This document shows positions 1 to 13,899 of a DNA stretch of 58,989 nucleotides, one piece after another. Positions within the stretch are counted from its first letter, which is position 1; every line of letters begins with the position of its first letter. The position numbers and the translations under genes are program-made. Source of the DNA: Trichinella spiralis (Eukaryota > Nematoda > Enoplea > Trichinellida > Trichinellidae); the NCBI GenBank assembly GCA_000181795.3, contig CM012954.1, positions 4,269,939 through 4,328,927 of the forward strand, read 5' to 3'. The notes beneath the pieces were generated by a model. The model ran no database searches and had not been told where the DNA came from. It saw only the letters and a program-made list of their open reading frames with translations.

Positions 1-1020
1 GATCACTTTCTTCTATATAATGCTTCGTGCTCATCATTCAGTAAGACGGATCAATTCTGAAGTCGCCGCACTGCACTACACTGTAGCTACACCGCAACGT
101 TATCTGGTCAAGCAAGAAAAGCAACAGCAGACTACTAACAACATGCAAATAACCAACCTATCTGAATATACCACACAGTGTAGATACAGTTCTGGGCGGC
201 TGCTAGCGGAATTGTGTATGATACAAGCACAGGACAATCGAATAGCTAATGTTGACCGCAGTAACCGATACAGCGGTGCCTGATAAAAGTGAACTGCTAT
301 ATAATGGAAAATAACCTACCGCGGAGTAATGGTCTCGGTGCACGATAAAACTGAATTGCTCCGCCGTAAGAAATAACCCAGTCCGCAGTAGTAGGCGTCG
401 TGCATTATGCAAAATTTTTGCGAGAAAGCAAATAACTCCGCCGTGCGGAGTAGTGGACGCGGTGCACGATAAAACTGTATTGCTCCGCAATAGGAAATAA
501 CCCGATGCACCGTATAAACTTGTTGCATTTCTAATAACGCTACAGTAGTACGTGATATGTAGGTATTTATTCTGTAATGCTAATAGCTCGGTGACGGGGG
601 TCTAACAAGGGGGAATCAGCATTCGTTTCCGTTGATGCGGCTAGTGTTTCTGAGTAGAACAGTCGATGATGCTTAATTGACAAAGTACTTAGCTAAAATT
701 GTAGGAAAGCAAGTAGTCAATTTGGTTGTCTCGGCTGTTTGTATGGTCCTGCAGTAGAGGATGGTTATTTTTTGCAAACTATTCGTCCAATGTGTTGCAG
801 TGTTTTTTGTCCATTATGTGAGAGTAATTGTAACAGAGTGCAGTTGTACTGTTCGATCTGCTGATCGTTCGACTGTTGGTCATAGGTGATGTGGTTCTAA
901 TTTTGTTGAGCCTGATGATTTGGCATAGTAATTGTTTGGATAAACGGAGTCGGACTGTTGTTGTACCACATGTAAATGGTTTCCCACAATCTATCGGTAT
1001 CTGAACTTGAATACATCTAC
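1..1020 (+). repeat. Left arm of long inverted repeat (unclassified dispersed repeat)
   Basis: This segment reappears as its reverse complement at 51238-52259. By hand alignment there are about 20 differences over roughly 1,020 bases, so identity is near 98%. The stretch around 480-880 is essentially identical and mismatches gather at both ends. Base 1 pairs with 52259, so the outer end may lie beyond the window. Past 1020 only weak, gapped similarity continues. A TATA-like motif (TCTATATAATG) lies at 13-23. I see no transposase, reverse transcriptase or integrase reading frame, so I do not assign a family. A 95-codon minus-strand ORF at 203-490 lies over the internal tandem repeat and is probably not a gene. 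Confidence 0.9.
258..505 (+). repeat. Tandem ~61-bp units inside the repeat arm
   Basis: About four diverged units of 60-62 bases sit head to tail. Each begins with a CCGCAGTA or GCGGAGTA-like box and runs through a GTGC-x-TGATAAAA or GTGCACGATAAAACTG core. Three of the four end near AAATAACC. The second (about 323) and fourth (about 446) units are the most alike; the third is the most diverged. At 427-441 CTCCGC and GCGGAG flank a 3-base loop and form a perfect hairpin. The same array occurs inverted in the right arm at about 51755-52003. Repeated stem-forming boxes near an element end resemble protein-binding subterminal repeats, but that role is inference. Confidence 0.75.
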
Positions 1021-2843
1021 TAATTTTTCAACACTTTCGTCGCTGTTTTTTGATTCAGTACATCATCTGTACAATTTGTACAGTGAAGCAGTTGACAGTA
1101 ATTGAAATATATCTATCTGTTTCTTGAATCCGTTATTGTGTAAAAGACTCAAGATGTCCATTTTGGTTTTTTCGCAATCACCTCTGAGCTGCCTGATGTT
1201 GAAGTGTTGCACTGCGCTTGTGTCAGTGGAGGGTTTGCTGTTATTGAAGTCGACAGAAGTTATTATCCAATTGTTCAGCCTTCTCGCATAATTGGGATAG
1301 TGAAAAAGTGCACCAAGTGTTTGGTTTGTGAACGTTTTTGAAGCAAAAAATTATTTTCCCAATATTTTTTGCTTGAAGTGCTTCTGCTGATGTTAGTTGT
1401 TGGTTACAATTTCAGTGCTTGGTCTGTTTGCTGCTGTCAATGCTGATAACAATACTTTTTTTTCTTTTCTTCTTCAAAATCCAGAATTGTTTAGCTTGAT
1501 TTCGTGCTTGATCGTTCCACTACTGCTGCTGCTGCTGCTGCTGCTCTCTTTTTGCTGAATACTTCCCTGCTCCACTATCGTAGTTGTTTTGGTCTTCTTG
1601 AATTTTAATTACTGTTTTTTCTTCACATTGAAAATTGCATTCTTTGTTTCTGTAATTTCGAAATAAGCAACAGAAAAACGAATGGATCATCATAATTGAG
1701 GAAAAAAAAAGAACAGTGCAGACATCTTTCGTTGCGTAGCATCAAAGTTGCGCTTGTTGTGCACATTATATTTTGCATAATAATAGCAAATTTTAGATTT
1801 TCAATGCATTTGTGTGATGGAAGAACAAGTGCCAGTTGAACTTTTCCATTACCGCTGGAGAAGAGGAAGAATTGTCGATTAACAGCATGTGCAATAATAT
1901 TATTGACAAAAAATACAATACGAAGTGGAACTAAGAATTGTTGGACATGTATCTATCTGTCGACAGAGAAGACAATGTGGTTGGTATTGGACTTGTTATT
2001 TTCGCCAGAGTTCCCAATTATCGCTTGGACGGTTCAGAACATACAGTTAAAGTCATCCGATTAAGATTTTGCTTTGCCTGTTCGAAAAGCCCCAGAAGAA
2101 AGCTGGAATATTTGACCAGCAGAAGAACAACATGCAGCATGTGCAGTGGGGTGGTGCTTGAAAAATTAAAAACAAATTTATAAGTGTTACAGAAAATAAA
2201 TAAATCACCAACAGTGTCCATATTTGGGCCAAAGTAAAAGAAAAGTGAAATATTTTCCAATACTGGTGGAGCAGAATGCATTTACGGTGAAATACTACAT
2301 ATACTGTTCCTTCCATCTTGTTATGGTTTTTCTGCAACAAGTCAGAGTGTAAATATTTAAAATAAAAAAAATAAGAAAAATATAAAAAACAAGTGGATGA
2401 CGCTTTGCGTTTGCCATTTTGGACGTGACTTGCCAAGTGGGACCATGTCAATTGTATTCGCATTTTGTACTAGATAATTTCATACTTATTTTAGCAATGC
2501 ACAAAACACAACGTTTTTTCTTTCATGAAAATAATGTGTGCTTGGGTGCGCACAGATGTAAACAGGCAAATATTAATCATCAACTGGACACGAACGCTCT
2601 TCAAACGGAAACAACAATTTTCTGCGTGTTTAGCAGAGATGATGATTTATCGTACCGATCAAATAAATACTACACACACACACACAGACAGACAGGCAGA
2701 CACACAAATATCTGTATGTAAGTATGCATGTGAATGTGAATTCAAGAAAGAAAAAAATTGAAAACGTGTGAAAAAATAAAAATAATAATAAATACTTTTC
2801 CCAACAGATGATTAATTAAACAAAATGTGGATGGATTTCCAGT
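1021..2843. other. Intergenic, left arm to NOS1AP 3' end
   Basis: No convincing gene was found. The stretch contains weakly similar continuation of the repeat (to roughly 1300), a short CTG run near 1523-1543, a CA/GA-rich microsatellite near 2673-2705, and A-rich sequence. Short ORFs at 1938-2183 and 2419-2721 have no recognisable domain. The NOS1AP 3' UTR should enter from the right end, but I see no clear AATAAA on the minus strand near its stop. Confidence 0.5.
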
Positions 2844-5800
2844 TCACCTGTTCCCATGAGCAGATGCTTGTGCCGCTTGAGCAGTCTGGTCACCGCTGAC
2901 GCCTCCTCTGCTACCGCTTTTCGTTTGAAGTCGATTCAAATCAGTTCTGGTCGTGGTCACGTTTGGATCGCTCAAACGTTTCGAAAGCAGATTTGGACCG
3001 TCGATAAGAGCTTTACGCCGATCTTGGGGTCTGGCTTTCAGCTTAGGACCTCCAAGCAAAGCGCTGAGTCGCAGCGACGCCGCTTCGTTAGCGTCAACAT
3101 GGTTCTCAACAACCGGCCGACCGTGACCGTCGCCCGGATCCGGCCTGTGCAAAGCCGTCAGCAAATTGTCCGATGTGATTTGCTTTTTCAACAGTTTTCC
3201 AGGATGTCTAGTTCGATTCACAGAAGGTGCAGAATTATCTTGCTGCTTGGCACCTCGGATCGGATTAGCATGCGCTGCTGTTTGCTGCTGCTCAACTGCT
3301 GCGACTGAGCTCAGTGCCGCACGACCGCGAGGGTTGTTGTTCACTTTGACAACGTCTGGTTCCGTCGTCGTGGTCAGACTATTTCTGTTGCTCAGCGCAG
3401 GACTGTTTTGAACCTGCGAAGCATCACCACCGCACGGTTGTTCCGCGACCACTTCCACGGGCTGACGGAAAGAGCCCGAAGACAATGTGTGCAATGTACT
3501 CTTATATCGCTGGTCGAATGAGGCCAACGTGGCTGACCGACTCAACCTTGGCGACTTTTCCCGTTCATCTTTCGCTCTGTTTGCCTCAGCTGGATTCAAA
3601 ATCGATGGGGTGACGTACACGTTCAACTCTTTCTTACTTCCAAACTTTACAGACTGCGCCGTCCCCCCATGACCACTGACAACACCACCACCACTGCTAC
3701 CACCGCCAGCAGCACCACTAGCGTCAACACCACTACCACTACCACCACTGGTGATACCAGTGAGACTTTGAATACCTTCTGAATACTGCTGTGCCATGGC
3801 ACTCAAAGCAGCCGCATATTTTGCCGTGATATCCAAATCGGAAGAACTATAATCAGACGTGGCAGTGTCGCTTGTTCCTCCACTGGTCTCTGTGCCTGAT
3901 GCGGCGGGCAATTGCAAATTTTCAACTGCTTGACAACTCGCTCCTGTAAAAAGCAACCACAAATAAGCTGGCTGTGGTGAAAATTTTTAAAAAATGCATT
4001 CAAAAAAGAATCAGAAAAATCATGCAAAGCAGACAATGTTTAAATAAATTTGATGAGATTTAGCTTTTTTAATATGCGTTTGAATTTTTAAATCAATCAG
4101 CAACTGCGCTAAAAATCAGGTAGTGGACATTTTAATGAATCTGATGTAAAAGGGAATGAATAATCATTGAATTTGAACTGTGTTTCAGTAATGATAAGAA
4201 AAGATATTTGCTGAAAAATCATTTCAATAATCGAATCAGCAAAACAGAGCTGAGTAGAACTCGAACATCACCTCCGGTTGTAGGTGGGAAAACAGCAATA
4301 TTAGTTCGTTTTCAAAAAGCTCATTTTCAATTTTTGGTGAATTAATTCAATTTTGAATAAAAAATCAATTAACGTGAACTTTTAATAGATAGAAATAAAT
4401 ATGTTTGAAAACAGAACATTCCCCTTGCCCCTCGCCTCTAATTCTCCTACTTCTGTCTGCTTTATAGAAAATTTTATCATGTTGTACAGAGATGAAAAGA
4501 ATATCAGCACTGAAAAGGAATGGATTTTTACCTGGAACTGATTTCGGAGCCAGCGGTGCTAGGGAATCATTTCTCGAAAATCGCATATCAGTCAGCGACA
4601 TTCGTTCGTCAGCGACAGTCTTTGCTTTGTTTGCTGTATTGTGCGTTGGATGATGATGGTGTTGTTGTTGTTGTTGTTGCTGCTGCTGCTGCTGTTGCAT
4701 TTGCAAGTGCTGCTTCATCGCCGCAGCAGTTTCAATAATACTCTTCTGCAATAAGGATGATGCAGAACCATTCGGTGGTACTTCCATTTCTGCTGGTTGG
4801 GTGCCTTTGGAAGGCAGAGAACATTTTTGTTGAATTGGAATGCCAGAATTTGATGGAATGCCCATAATTCGAGTTTCCAACAACTGCAACCTTGAGACCA
4901 ACGTCTGTACCTGCTCAATCAGCTCCTTGTTGGCTAGCAAAAGCTGTTGTGTTCTACTCTGCGATTCGAGCCTGGCGGTCGTTTCCACAGAAAGTTGGTC
5001 TCGTAATAAATTAACTTGAGCTATAGCGACCTGAAAATGCAGAAAGCAAACCGAATCGAATATTATTCTGCTTGCAATAAAATGAAAAACAAAAAGCGAA
5101 GCCACTGTCTATAAAAAGAAAAAAAATTGCACAAACCTGGGCTTGTTGTTGGGCTTGTTCAAGTTGGGCACGGAGCAGTGTCAAATTGTAATTGTCAACC
5201 GCTCGGCTCAGGGTTGTAACATTCGACGCAGTGGTACTGTTGTTGCTTGAACCAATACCGACGCCAGTTTGATCGCTGACAACGGTGGTAACGGCAGGAG
5301 GTGGTGGAAGTGGACTGGCGATACGATCAGGCGAGAAAAATCCGGCCGGATTGGCGTACAGTTGCTGTACCGGAGGCACGCTGCCACTGTACAGGAATGA
5401 AGGCGGCGAGGAGATGTTGAATGGAAACAGACCGCGCACCGACGGCGTCGGACTGAGTGGACTGAGAAGATCTGCCGATTCACGGCCAAGACTGCTGTAC
5501 TGCGACCAAGCAGCAGCTATTGGCAAAGAGCCGGACCAAGTTTGACTGAAAGGAAACGACGTGCACGGACCATGAATAGTAGTGGTGGTATTGGTGGCGG
5601 CCAGCTGGGGCACAGGCAAGCAGCTTCCGTCAGGCAAAACGTTGGTCATCTGAGCAGGAACTGGATTGCCAACTGCACGATACTGCGGTTGCAAGTTGGG
5701 CAAAGGAGGCAGATTCAGTGGATTGCTGCCAGCGAGAGAAGAGCCAGGCGTTGTTAGAGATGGTGGTTTTTCTCCAGCGTTGCCACCGCCGCTCAGGGTA

Positions 5801-5936
5801 GAACCATGCTTCAAGACACCACCGCTGCTGGCGCTCGAGCCGCTCTGCTCCGTCGTCACGTTCGACTATAACAGAACAACATTATTATAGTAGAAAATGA
5901 AAAAAAACAAAGTTGTAAACAAGTTTGTTGTAAATG

Positions 5937-5997
<61 letters not shown>

Positions 5998-8900
5998 CAT
6001 ACCGATGCTAACGGATTTGCACTGGGAACGGTCGTAGTAGATTCTGCGCAAGCGGAAGTTGTGGTCGGCTGTTGCTGCGGCTGTTTTGGTTTCCCATTGG
6101 ATTGAGCTTTGGATTCCACCATTTTCAATATACCTGACGTTTCCGGCTTATCCTTGTTTTCAAACATGGCAAGCCTGGAAGCCTGCGGTGGCTCGGGAAG
6201 CTCAAATTTCACTAGAAGGCGAAACGTTAGTTATCCGAAAATAATAAATGGAAGAAAGAATGCCAAAGGCGTAGTGTAAAACCTTTGTCTGCGGTCGACT
6301 CAACAGGAGGATGTCGCTCTGATGACGCGCCAACAGCGGCAGCATCTTGACATGCTTCTTCATCCAATTCGTCCATTTCTTCGCATTGTTCCATGTTGAT
6401 CTTGTGGCAGACTTCAAACGCTTGCCCGATTGTTCGCACGATGCGCATCGCTTGACTCTACAACAACAGCAACAACAACATAAAATATAAAGCAATACAA
6501 AATTACCATGTACCTTCTATAATTATATTTTATTTGAATTGCAAGAAAAAAATTATTCATAAAATTGTGTTCAGTGAACAAAATATCCAAAATAAGAAAA
6601 ATTCAAAAATGCGCATCATGCACATCAATTATCAAAAGAAAGAAAGAAAGAAACAAGAAGCTGAAATGAATGAGGAGTGAATTAAAAGGAAGAAAAGGCC
6701 AAGAATAACAACAGCAATAAATAAGAGTTTATGTCAGAAAGAGAATCATTTTCTCAACGATAAATTTTCCAAAAATTAGTAAAATACAAATTACAATGTG
6801 CAACTGTTTGACATGTATGGAAATTTATGATAAACCAGAAAAACAAAAGAACGATACAGAACTTATAATAAATTAATATTTAGATACCAAATGTACTATT
6901 TAAATATTTAAACAAAAAGAAACAATAAATCTTTGAATAATAATTGTTTAAACTCATATGCACAAATTTCAAATGCAATAAACTTTCACTAAAGCATAAT
7001 CGAATACAATATAATTTGCAAAGAGAATTTTTTTAAAAACTAGTTTAATGTTTAAATAATTCTACAAATCAACAAGCAAGAGGATCCGCGTTTGGATTTG
7101 GTGGTTTTCGCTGCTTGTTTTGGGAAAATTTATTACTATTTTTTGGTATATTTTTTGCCTGATCGACTGCAGTAGAAAAAGAGAAAAGTAAGAATATAAG
7201 AGAAAATTAGAGGAAAAGTTTTTCTCCAAACTTTCAAAACTGCGTCAAAAATTGCGTAAAACTGAAGCAAGTGTCAAATAATGACGATGAAAAGTATTTA
7301 AAATACCAATGAATGCGTGTATCAGCTGGCGCAAAGTGGTCGTAAAAATGGAAAACACGCTTCCGCCCTTGGTTGAAAATGACAATTTGACAAAATTGAT
7401 CACATGTTCTCATTCAATGTCAATAATTTCTCTCAATAATAATAATAATAATAATAATAATTTATGATAATCTTTTTTCACAAATCAAATGAAATCAAAT
7501 CAGATGTGCTGAAATAGAAAACTGAAAATCAAACATTACAGTAATCTGTGATGATGAATTTCCATTTGAATAAAAAAATATACTCGCTTTACATTATTGT
7601 TGTTCTTGTTTTCATGCTTTCTTGGAAATTAATTCTTAAAATGCTTTTTCAAACAAGCATACATTGAATAAATTACAATTGGACAAAGTCGAAAAGAACA
7701 AAAATACTTGACAAACACAATCCACAAAAGAGTCAAGTGAAGCAAGTGTCAAATAATGACAATATATCTAAGCACCAATTGACATACTAAATAAAAGCTG
7801 TAAAAGCTGTCTACATTGATGATTTTCATATTTTCCATCGAAATGAATCTCAACTGAAAGAAAGTTTTTCTCAACTTTCCAGGATGATATTAATTAAAAT
7901 AAACGTCACACAATAAATGAACATTTGACAAACATCAATCAATGCAAATGAAAAAAATATTGTAATTTAAAAATGGTTCAATATTCATCCTAGTCAAAAA
8001 AGCTATTAATTTGTAATTAACATAGAAAAAGATAATTAGCTCTGCTCAGTGCAACCATTCCAGACGAGAGTACAAATAAATTTGTCTTTCAATTCTCGAA
8101 TTTCAATAACAAACAATTACATAATCATTTCAAAGCTTAAAAACATCAATATCAGTGATGTAAAATTTATTTATTATACAACATTAAAAACCATTAAACG
8201 GAACACATTTGTCTTAATTTGTAAAAATTACCCACTTATATTGCTCAGAAGAAACCAAAGGACAAGCAAATAATAAACAGATAGGTCACGGTGATTTGTG
8301 GCATTTTCTTCAAGAATCAACAACATTTCATTGCCGAAAATAATTAATTAATTAATTAAATTAATCGAATATATAATTAAACAGAAAAAAAGAAACAAAC
8401 GAATAGATTTACGGGTGAACTTTTTTAGCTCATGTTCGAAAAAAAAATAATTCAAAAGAATAAATTATTGACAACGGTAGAAAAAAATTGAAAAACCAAA
8501 TTAATGGTCAGTCAGTCGATTGCAATTTTCCCGACTTCAAGCATGCATACTACATGTATGAGCAGCGTTTGGAGATAAATGTGATAAAAAAAACAAACAA
8601 ATTGGAATTGCTTGCTCTTCACGACAAAAGAATTGCAAGCAAGCTTTTGGATATTTTCAGGCGAATTGAAAAAGAGTCAATGCAAAAAAAATAAACAACA
8701 ACCATTTGCATACGATTGTGGAGAAAATTTTTTTCTTAAATATTAAATTTTACACACAAAGAAATCAAGTATTGAAGAATTTGTCAAAAACGCAGCTGGT
8801 GGATCAATATCCCCCGCCCCTCGAGTTCCTTGTCAAACTTCAAGAAGCTCTCGCATTTCGCGTCTGACAGCCATAATCAACAATTTGGAAGTTTTTTCTA

Positions 8901-11900
8901 TGAGAAAAACTTACTCTTGCACAAAGCAACGAGCAAAAAACAAAAAGAAAAAAATTATTATTATAATAAGGAAAAAAAACTATAAAAAACATTGATAAGA
9001 ACTTAATAAATGAAAAAAGTGAGATTAAGATTTGAGAAAACAAAAATAATAAATTAAAAATTCTGAAAAGTTGAATTGAGCTGGAAAATATCAAAAATGG
9101 AGTAGAACTGATTGCAAAAATTTCATTATCATTACTGATCGTTAATTTTTCACAGCTGAAATACTACGTCAACAAGATATCCAAAGTTGAAAATGAGCTT
9201 CATGCACTCATCTGATGTGCTATGATTACTACTATACTATTACTGCTAATACTGCTACTACTACTACTACTACTTCTACTTCTACTGACTGCACTCCGCT
9301 CGACTAGAAGAAGAAGAAGATCTGTTGCTTCGCAATAACAACAACGAGCGTCTGTCTGCTTTGCAACAATTTAAAATTAAATTGAACTTGTTTTACAAGC
9401 CATTTAATAATTATTACTCATCCCGTTAAATAATTTCCAATTCAACCCCGCTACTATTATTATTGTTAGATTATTAATTCATCACAACCGCTAGTGGAAT
9501 TCTATTCACTTTGGCCAGCAGAAATCCACACTGCACAAAGATATGATAATAACAAAAATTTGCATAAAGCAAAATACAATTGCAACAAGTGCGGATGAGG
9601 GAAACTGAATAAAAGTTATGCAAAATGAAAATTCCAAAATCAGATTTGAGAAAAAAAACAACAAAGAACAAAGCGAAGTGAAAAAATACAAGCGCTAGCA
9701 GTTGTTTTGGTTGCTGTTGTTGTTGTTGTTGATTCGTGGAAAACTAACACCTCCAAGGTCCTGGGATTCACGCAGTAAACAGCTTGTGAAAGCATGTCCA
9801 AGCGTGTTTCTTTCATTTTTTTTCAAAACGACAACAAAGACAAATTGATCAGCATATTGTAATGCAAATTTTGACCAGATATACACAACTGTTGCGAATC
9901 AATTGTGAGAAAGAAGAATACTGACTGGAGCAAGTGAAAAAAAGAGTGGCAGGAAATTTTGAAAGCAAAAGCAAAAGGCAAAAGCGAAATGCAAAGCAAT
10001 GATGAGCAGAGCAGAGAAAATCACTTTCTAGCAAATTTCACATATTGTTGTCCACATGTCGAATAAAAATAATGAAATCAACATATATTTGAAGATTGTC
10101 TTTAAAAAAATCAATAAGAAGAGTATATTATATTTAGTGTTGTTGTTAATTTCTACGAATGGAGGAGATTTTCCAAGTAATAATAATAGAGCAAAAGCAA
10201 CGAATAATATAGATATATAGATATATATGTATAATATGTGGGATAATTTGTATGAAATGGAAAATTATGAGCAGAAGAGCATACCTCAAGCTCGTGATCG
10301 TCGTCGATCCCATCGAACAAGCGTCTATTGGGAGTGTCGCGGGTCCATTGGATAAATTTCGGACGGCTTATTTGTATTTTTCCCGCGCCGGCGGAAGTTC
10401 GTCTCCTGGACATCAATCGCAGGTAATAAAATCGGCTCGCATCAGTCGTCATTTGGCCAGAGTTATAAATGGATAAATTTTTTTTCTTTTTCTTTTTTTG
10501 TATTATTAATTTTTATTATTAATTTTGATTTTGATTTTTTGAAATTGGCTCGTCAAGCCGGCGCCGGTCAACTTGGCAGTCAATCGCTCTCGGAGGGGCA
10601 GATTGGACTTTGTCGAACGGTAAGACGGATATAGACTAAAATGGGCATGGCATAGAAGTAATTGGGCCAGCAACCGGCGCCGGCCGTTTCGCCGAACGCG
10701 TTGTTCATCTTCTCATTGGCATCCGCAGCCGTTCTGCTTCACGGAAGTTGGTATGCGTCGAATGCGCGCTTGCTTCTTCTTCTTCTTCCCTCTGCACTTT
10801 TCTTCTTCTTCTTGTTCCCTTCACTCGTTCGCTCACTTTCACTCACTCACCAGCTCACGCAGTCATTTCACTCATTCTGCTCCACATACTCTCTCTCTTC
10901 AACAACTAATTCTCTCTTACTCTTAAACACTCCCTCTCTATACCTCTCTCTTTCTCTCCCTCTCTACTCTTTATCTCTCGCTTTCGTTCTTCTTCCATCT
11001 CACTCCTCTCTGCTCTGCAATGCAAAATGTACACTTGCAATTTTAACTTCATGCTTTTCAAGCTGCCTTACGGCTCGCGTCGGCCTAAAGACGGCGCTGC
11101 AAAAGCAAAAGGAAGAAGAGTAAGGTGACACCAGAGGTAGTAGAAGCAATTTCATCACACACACATCTATCCACAAATCCATACATATATATACATGTGC
11201 ACTAATTGGATCTATGACGCCGGCCAGTCGACCGATGGATGAATAACAAAACAGGCAGACTAGTGGGGCGTGGATTATTATTTCTTCTTGGGATGTGCAA
11301 CTAGCTAGTGTCGTGTTGCTTCTGTGCATCTATTTTCTTTGTCACTCACCGATTACTGTTTCATTTTCATTTATTTTATTTTTTTTGCTCGCTTTTGTCA
11401 TTCCATTCACAATCTGCGTCATTTATAGCATTTTTACGTATGCACATACACAAAAGCCATTTTTGAAGACCAATCACAGTGAAAACAGTAGAACAAACAA
11501 ATAACAACAACAATTCACTTGCACAACTATTATATTATTATTTCATTTATGCACTGGTTTAAAAAACAAGCTTCAGTTTTAAAATCACATTTAAACGACA
11601 ATCTCATCATCTTTTGCAAAACATACAATCAAACATCGGACAAAAGGAAACAACCACCCACCGCATGATAGTATTTGTGAAATTTGAAAAGCAATTCATT
11701 TATCATTAAATACATACAACAATAATAACTGTGTTAGGTTTGCAGAAAATTAACTTGAAATTAACGAGACTAGATGAAATACTCCAATCAATCCTACTCA
11801 TCCGTATGGCATACTGTCATTCTACATCGCTAATATATATGAAGATTTTTAAAAAAATAACAATGCCCAATTCAACAATGCATTTGTATTCTCAGAGCAG

Positions 11901-13867
11901 AAATTTTTGATTTTTTTTTCTTCACTGACAATGAATATGTGTAAAATATTTGCCTCAATTTACCTTTATATAACAAACGTAAGACCCAAGCATATTTATC
12001 GATTAATTGATGCTTGGGAAATTAATCGCAAATGGAGGATACCTTTATTCTACAAAATTGAAACCAATTTTCAATTGTCAATGAAGCTACCTACATATTT
12101 TCACATCTGACAGCAACAGAGAAACCAACATCCATCCGTAAATGTTGCTTGCACACGATGATGATGAAAGTGAAGAATAAAATACTACCGCGGAAGAAAG
12201 CAATAAAAATAAATAAATATATATATATATCAAACCACTTTTAAATAAATTCACCAAAATCAACGATGGATTTGAAAAAAATAACTTTGTTTAAATGAAA
12301 ATAAACACAAGATGAATAATTATTGCATTTGAAACAACAGCTGACAAAGAAAACAATAACAGCAGAGCCAAAAAACAAAACAACAAATATAGTAATACCA
12401 CTTCAAATGATTACTTATTAATATTGCTTAATTGAAAAGTGATTTTAAAAAAAAAGAAGAAAACAAGCAATCTATTATTACCTTTTTAGAACACTTGAAG
12501 ACGTTGCACTTGAACGTATTATTTGAACCGTCACGAGCGATGTAGCTGAAGATTTGCAAATCCTGTGAATCGTGCGACACGTAAAATACCCTGAAATACT
12601 TTCACATTGTGCAGATCATATTCACCGTGCAATCACCAAAAATAAATAAATAAAAACAAAATAAAGCATGCTTATTCGAAATGTTGAACCTGCTTTACGT
12701 AGGTAAGATAATCTGTTTAATTTTTAAAAAAATAGAAAAAATCTCACTTATATTTCATACGTAATATATAATATATAAATAAAACGTAAAAATAAGCAAA
12801 AAAGAAAAAAGAAGAAAAATGGCTTTACCTATAAATTGGGTGAAACATGACCAAACATTCACTTTCGTCCCAAACCCCGCGATGCTTCTTAAGAAGAATA
12901 AAAGAAAACAAAAAAACAAAGAAAACGTTAAATATTAATATAAATAAATAAATAAATAATTTGAAATATCAAAATATATAAGAAGAAACAAAAAGTACCT
13001 TTTTCCGCTTACGCATGATCACTTTGATTCCATCGATGGAAATGATCAAGTCGACCTTTTTCTTGCTTATACCGCGAGCTTTAAATTCATACTAAACCAA
13101 CAGAGAAAAACAAAAAATACAAGATGAAAATTGTTGAAAAATAAAATTTACAAATAATAATAATAATTATTATTTTAATATTCATTATAATCATCAATAA
13201 ATAATTCAACTCACCCTAACTCGACGCATGGCCGCAACAATTTCAATTCTGGTAGCAGGTCGAAACATTTCCATGCTTCCTATATACTGAAAATGGGAAG
13301 CATTAATTTAAAAAAATTTCATATGAATAATTTTTCATAAAATAAATAATAACACAATTGAACAAGTGCAACAAAAAGTGACTATTCTGAGTATATTGAA
13401 ATTTCAAAAAAAAAGATTAATGTTCAAAATGCACAATAACATTGAAGAACAGATTGTGACTGATTGATTGATTGATTGATGTTCACAGAGAGCAATGGCA
13501 ATAATAATTAATTCATAAATTACAAGCAAATTTGAATGGATTTTATCATTATCATACAACAGAAACTACATGTTGATCCGTGTAGCATGTACAATTTGCA
13601 TAAGAGAGAATAAACAAAAAAAGAGCTGCATGCAACAAGTTGGTACAATTGAGACTCGTGAGAAGGACAACCTTTCGTGGTGGTGATGATGCTGACGAAA
13701 TACTGTGCTCTAGAACACCAGTTGCAAACTTTTATTCTTCAAATTCATATATCTCAACAAATGGAACAGATTTATTAAACCGAGTGTGCGTACATTTTTT
13801 TTTGTCACAAGTATATTATAAATTCTGCGTTATCTGCTTTCTTCTACTACTACTACTACTACTGCTG

Positions 13868-13899
<32 letters not shown>

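Noticed and set aside
203-490. 95-codon ORF present in both inverted-repeat arms
   Set aside because: It follows from the near-identity of the arms and covers the ~61-bp tandem units; the peptide is itself a repeat and resembles no known protein.
2856-3308. Plus-strand ORFs opposite NOS1AP last exon
   Set aside because: Shadow frames of the minus-strand coding exon.
10662-11123. Plus-strand 153-codon ORF with Leu/Ser-rich sequence
   Set aside because: It is a translation of a CT-rich simple-sequence tract (runs of LLLL and SLSLSL) and has no domain.
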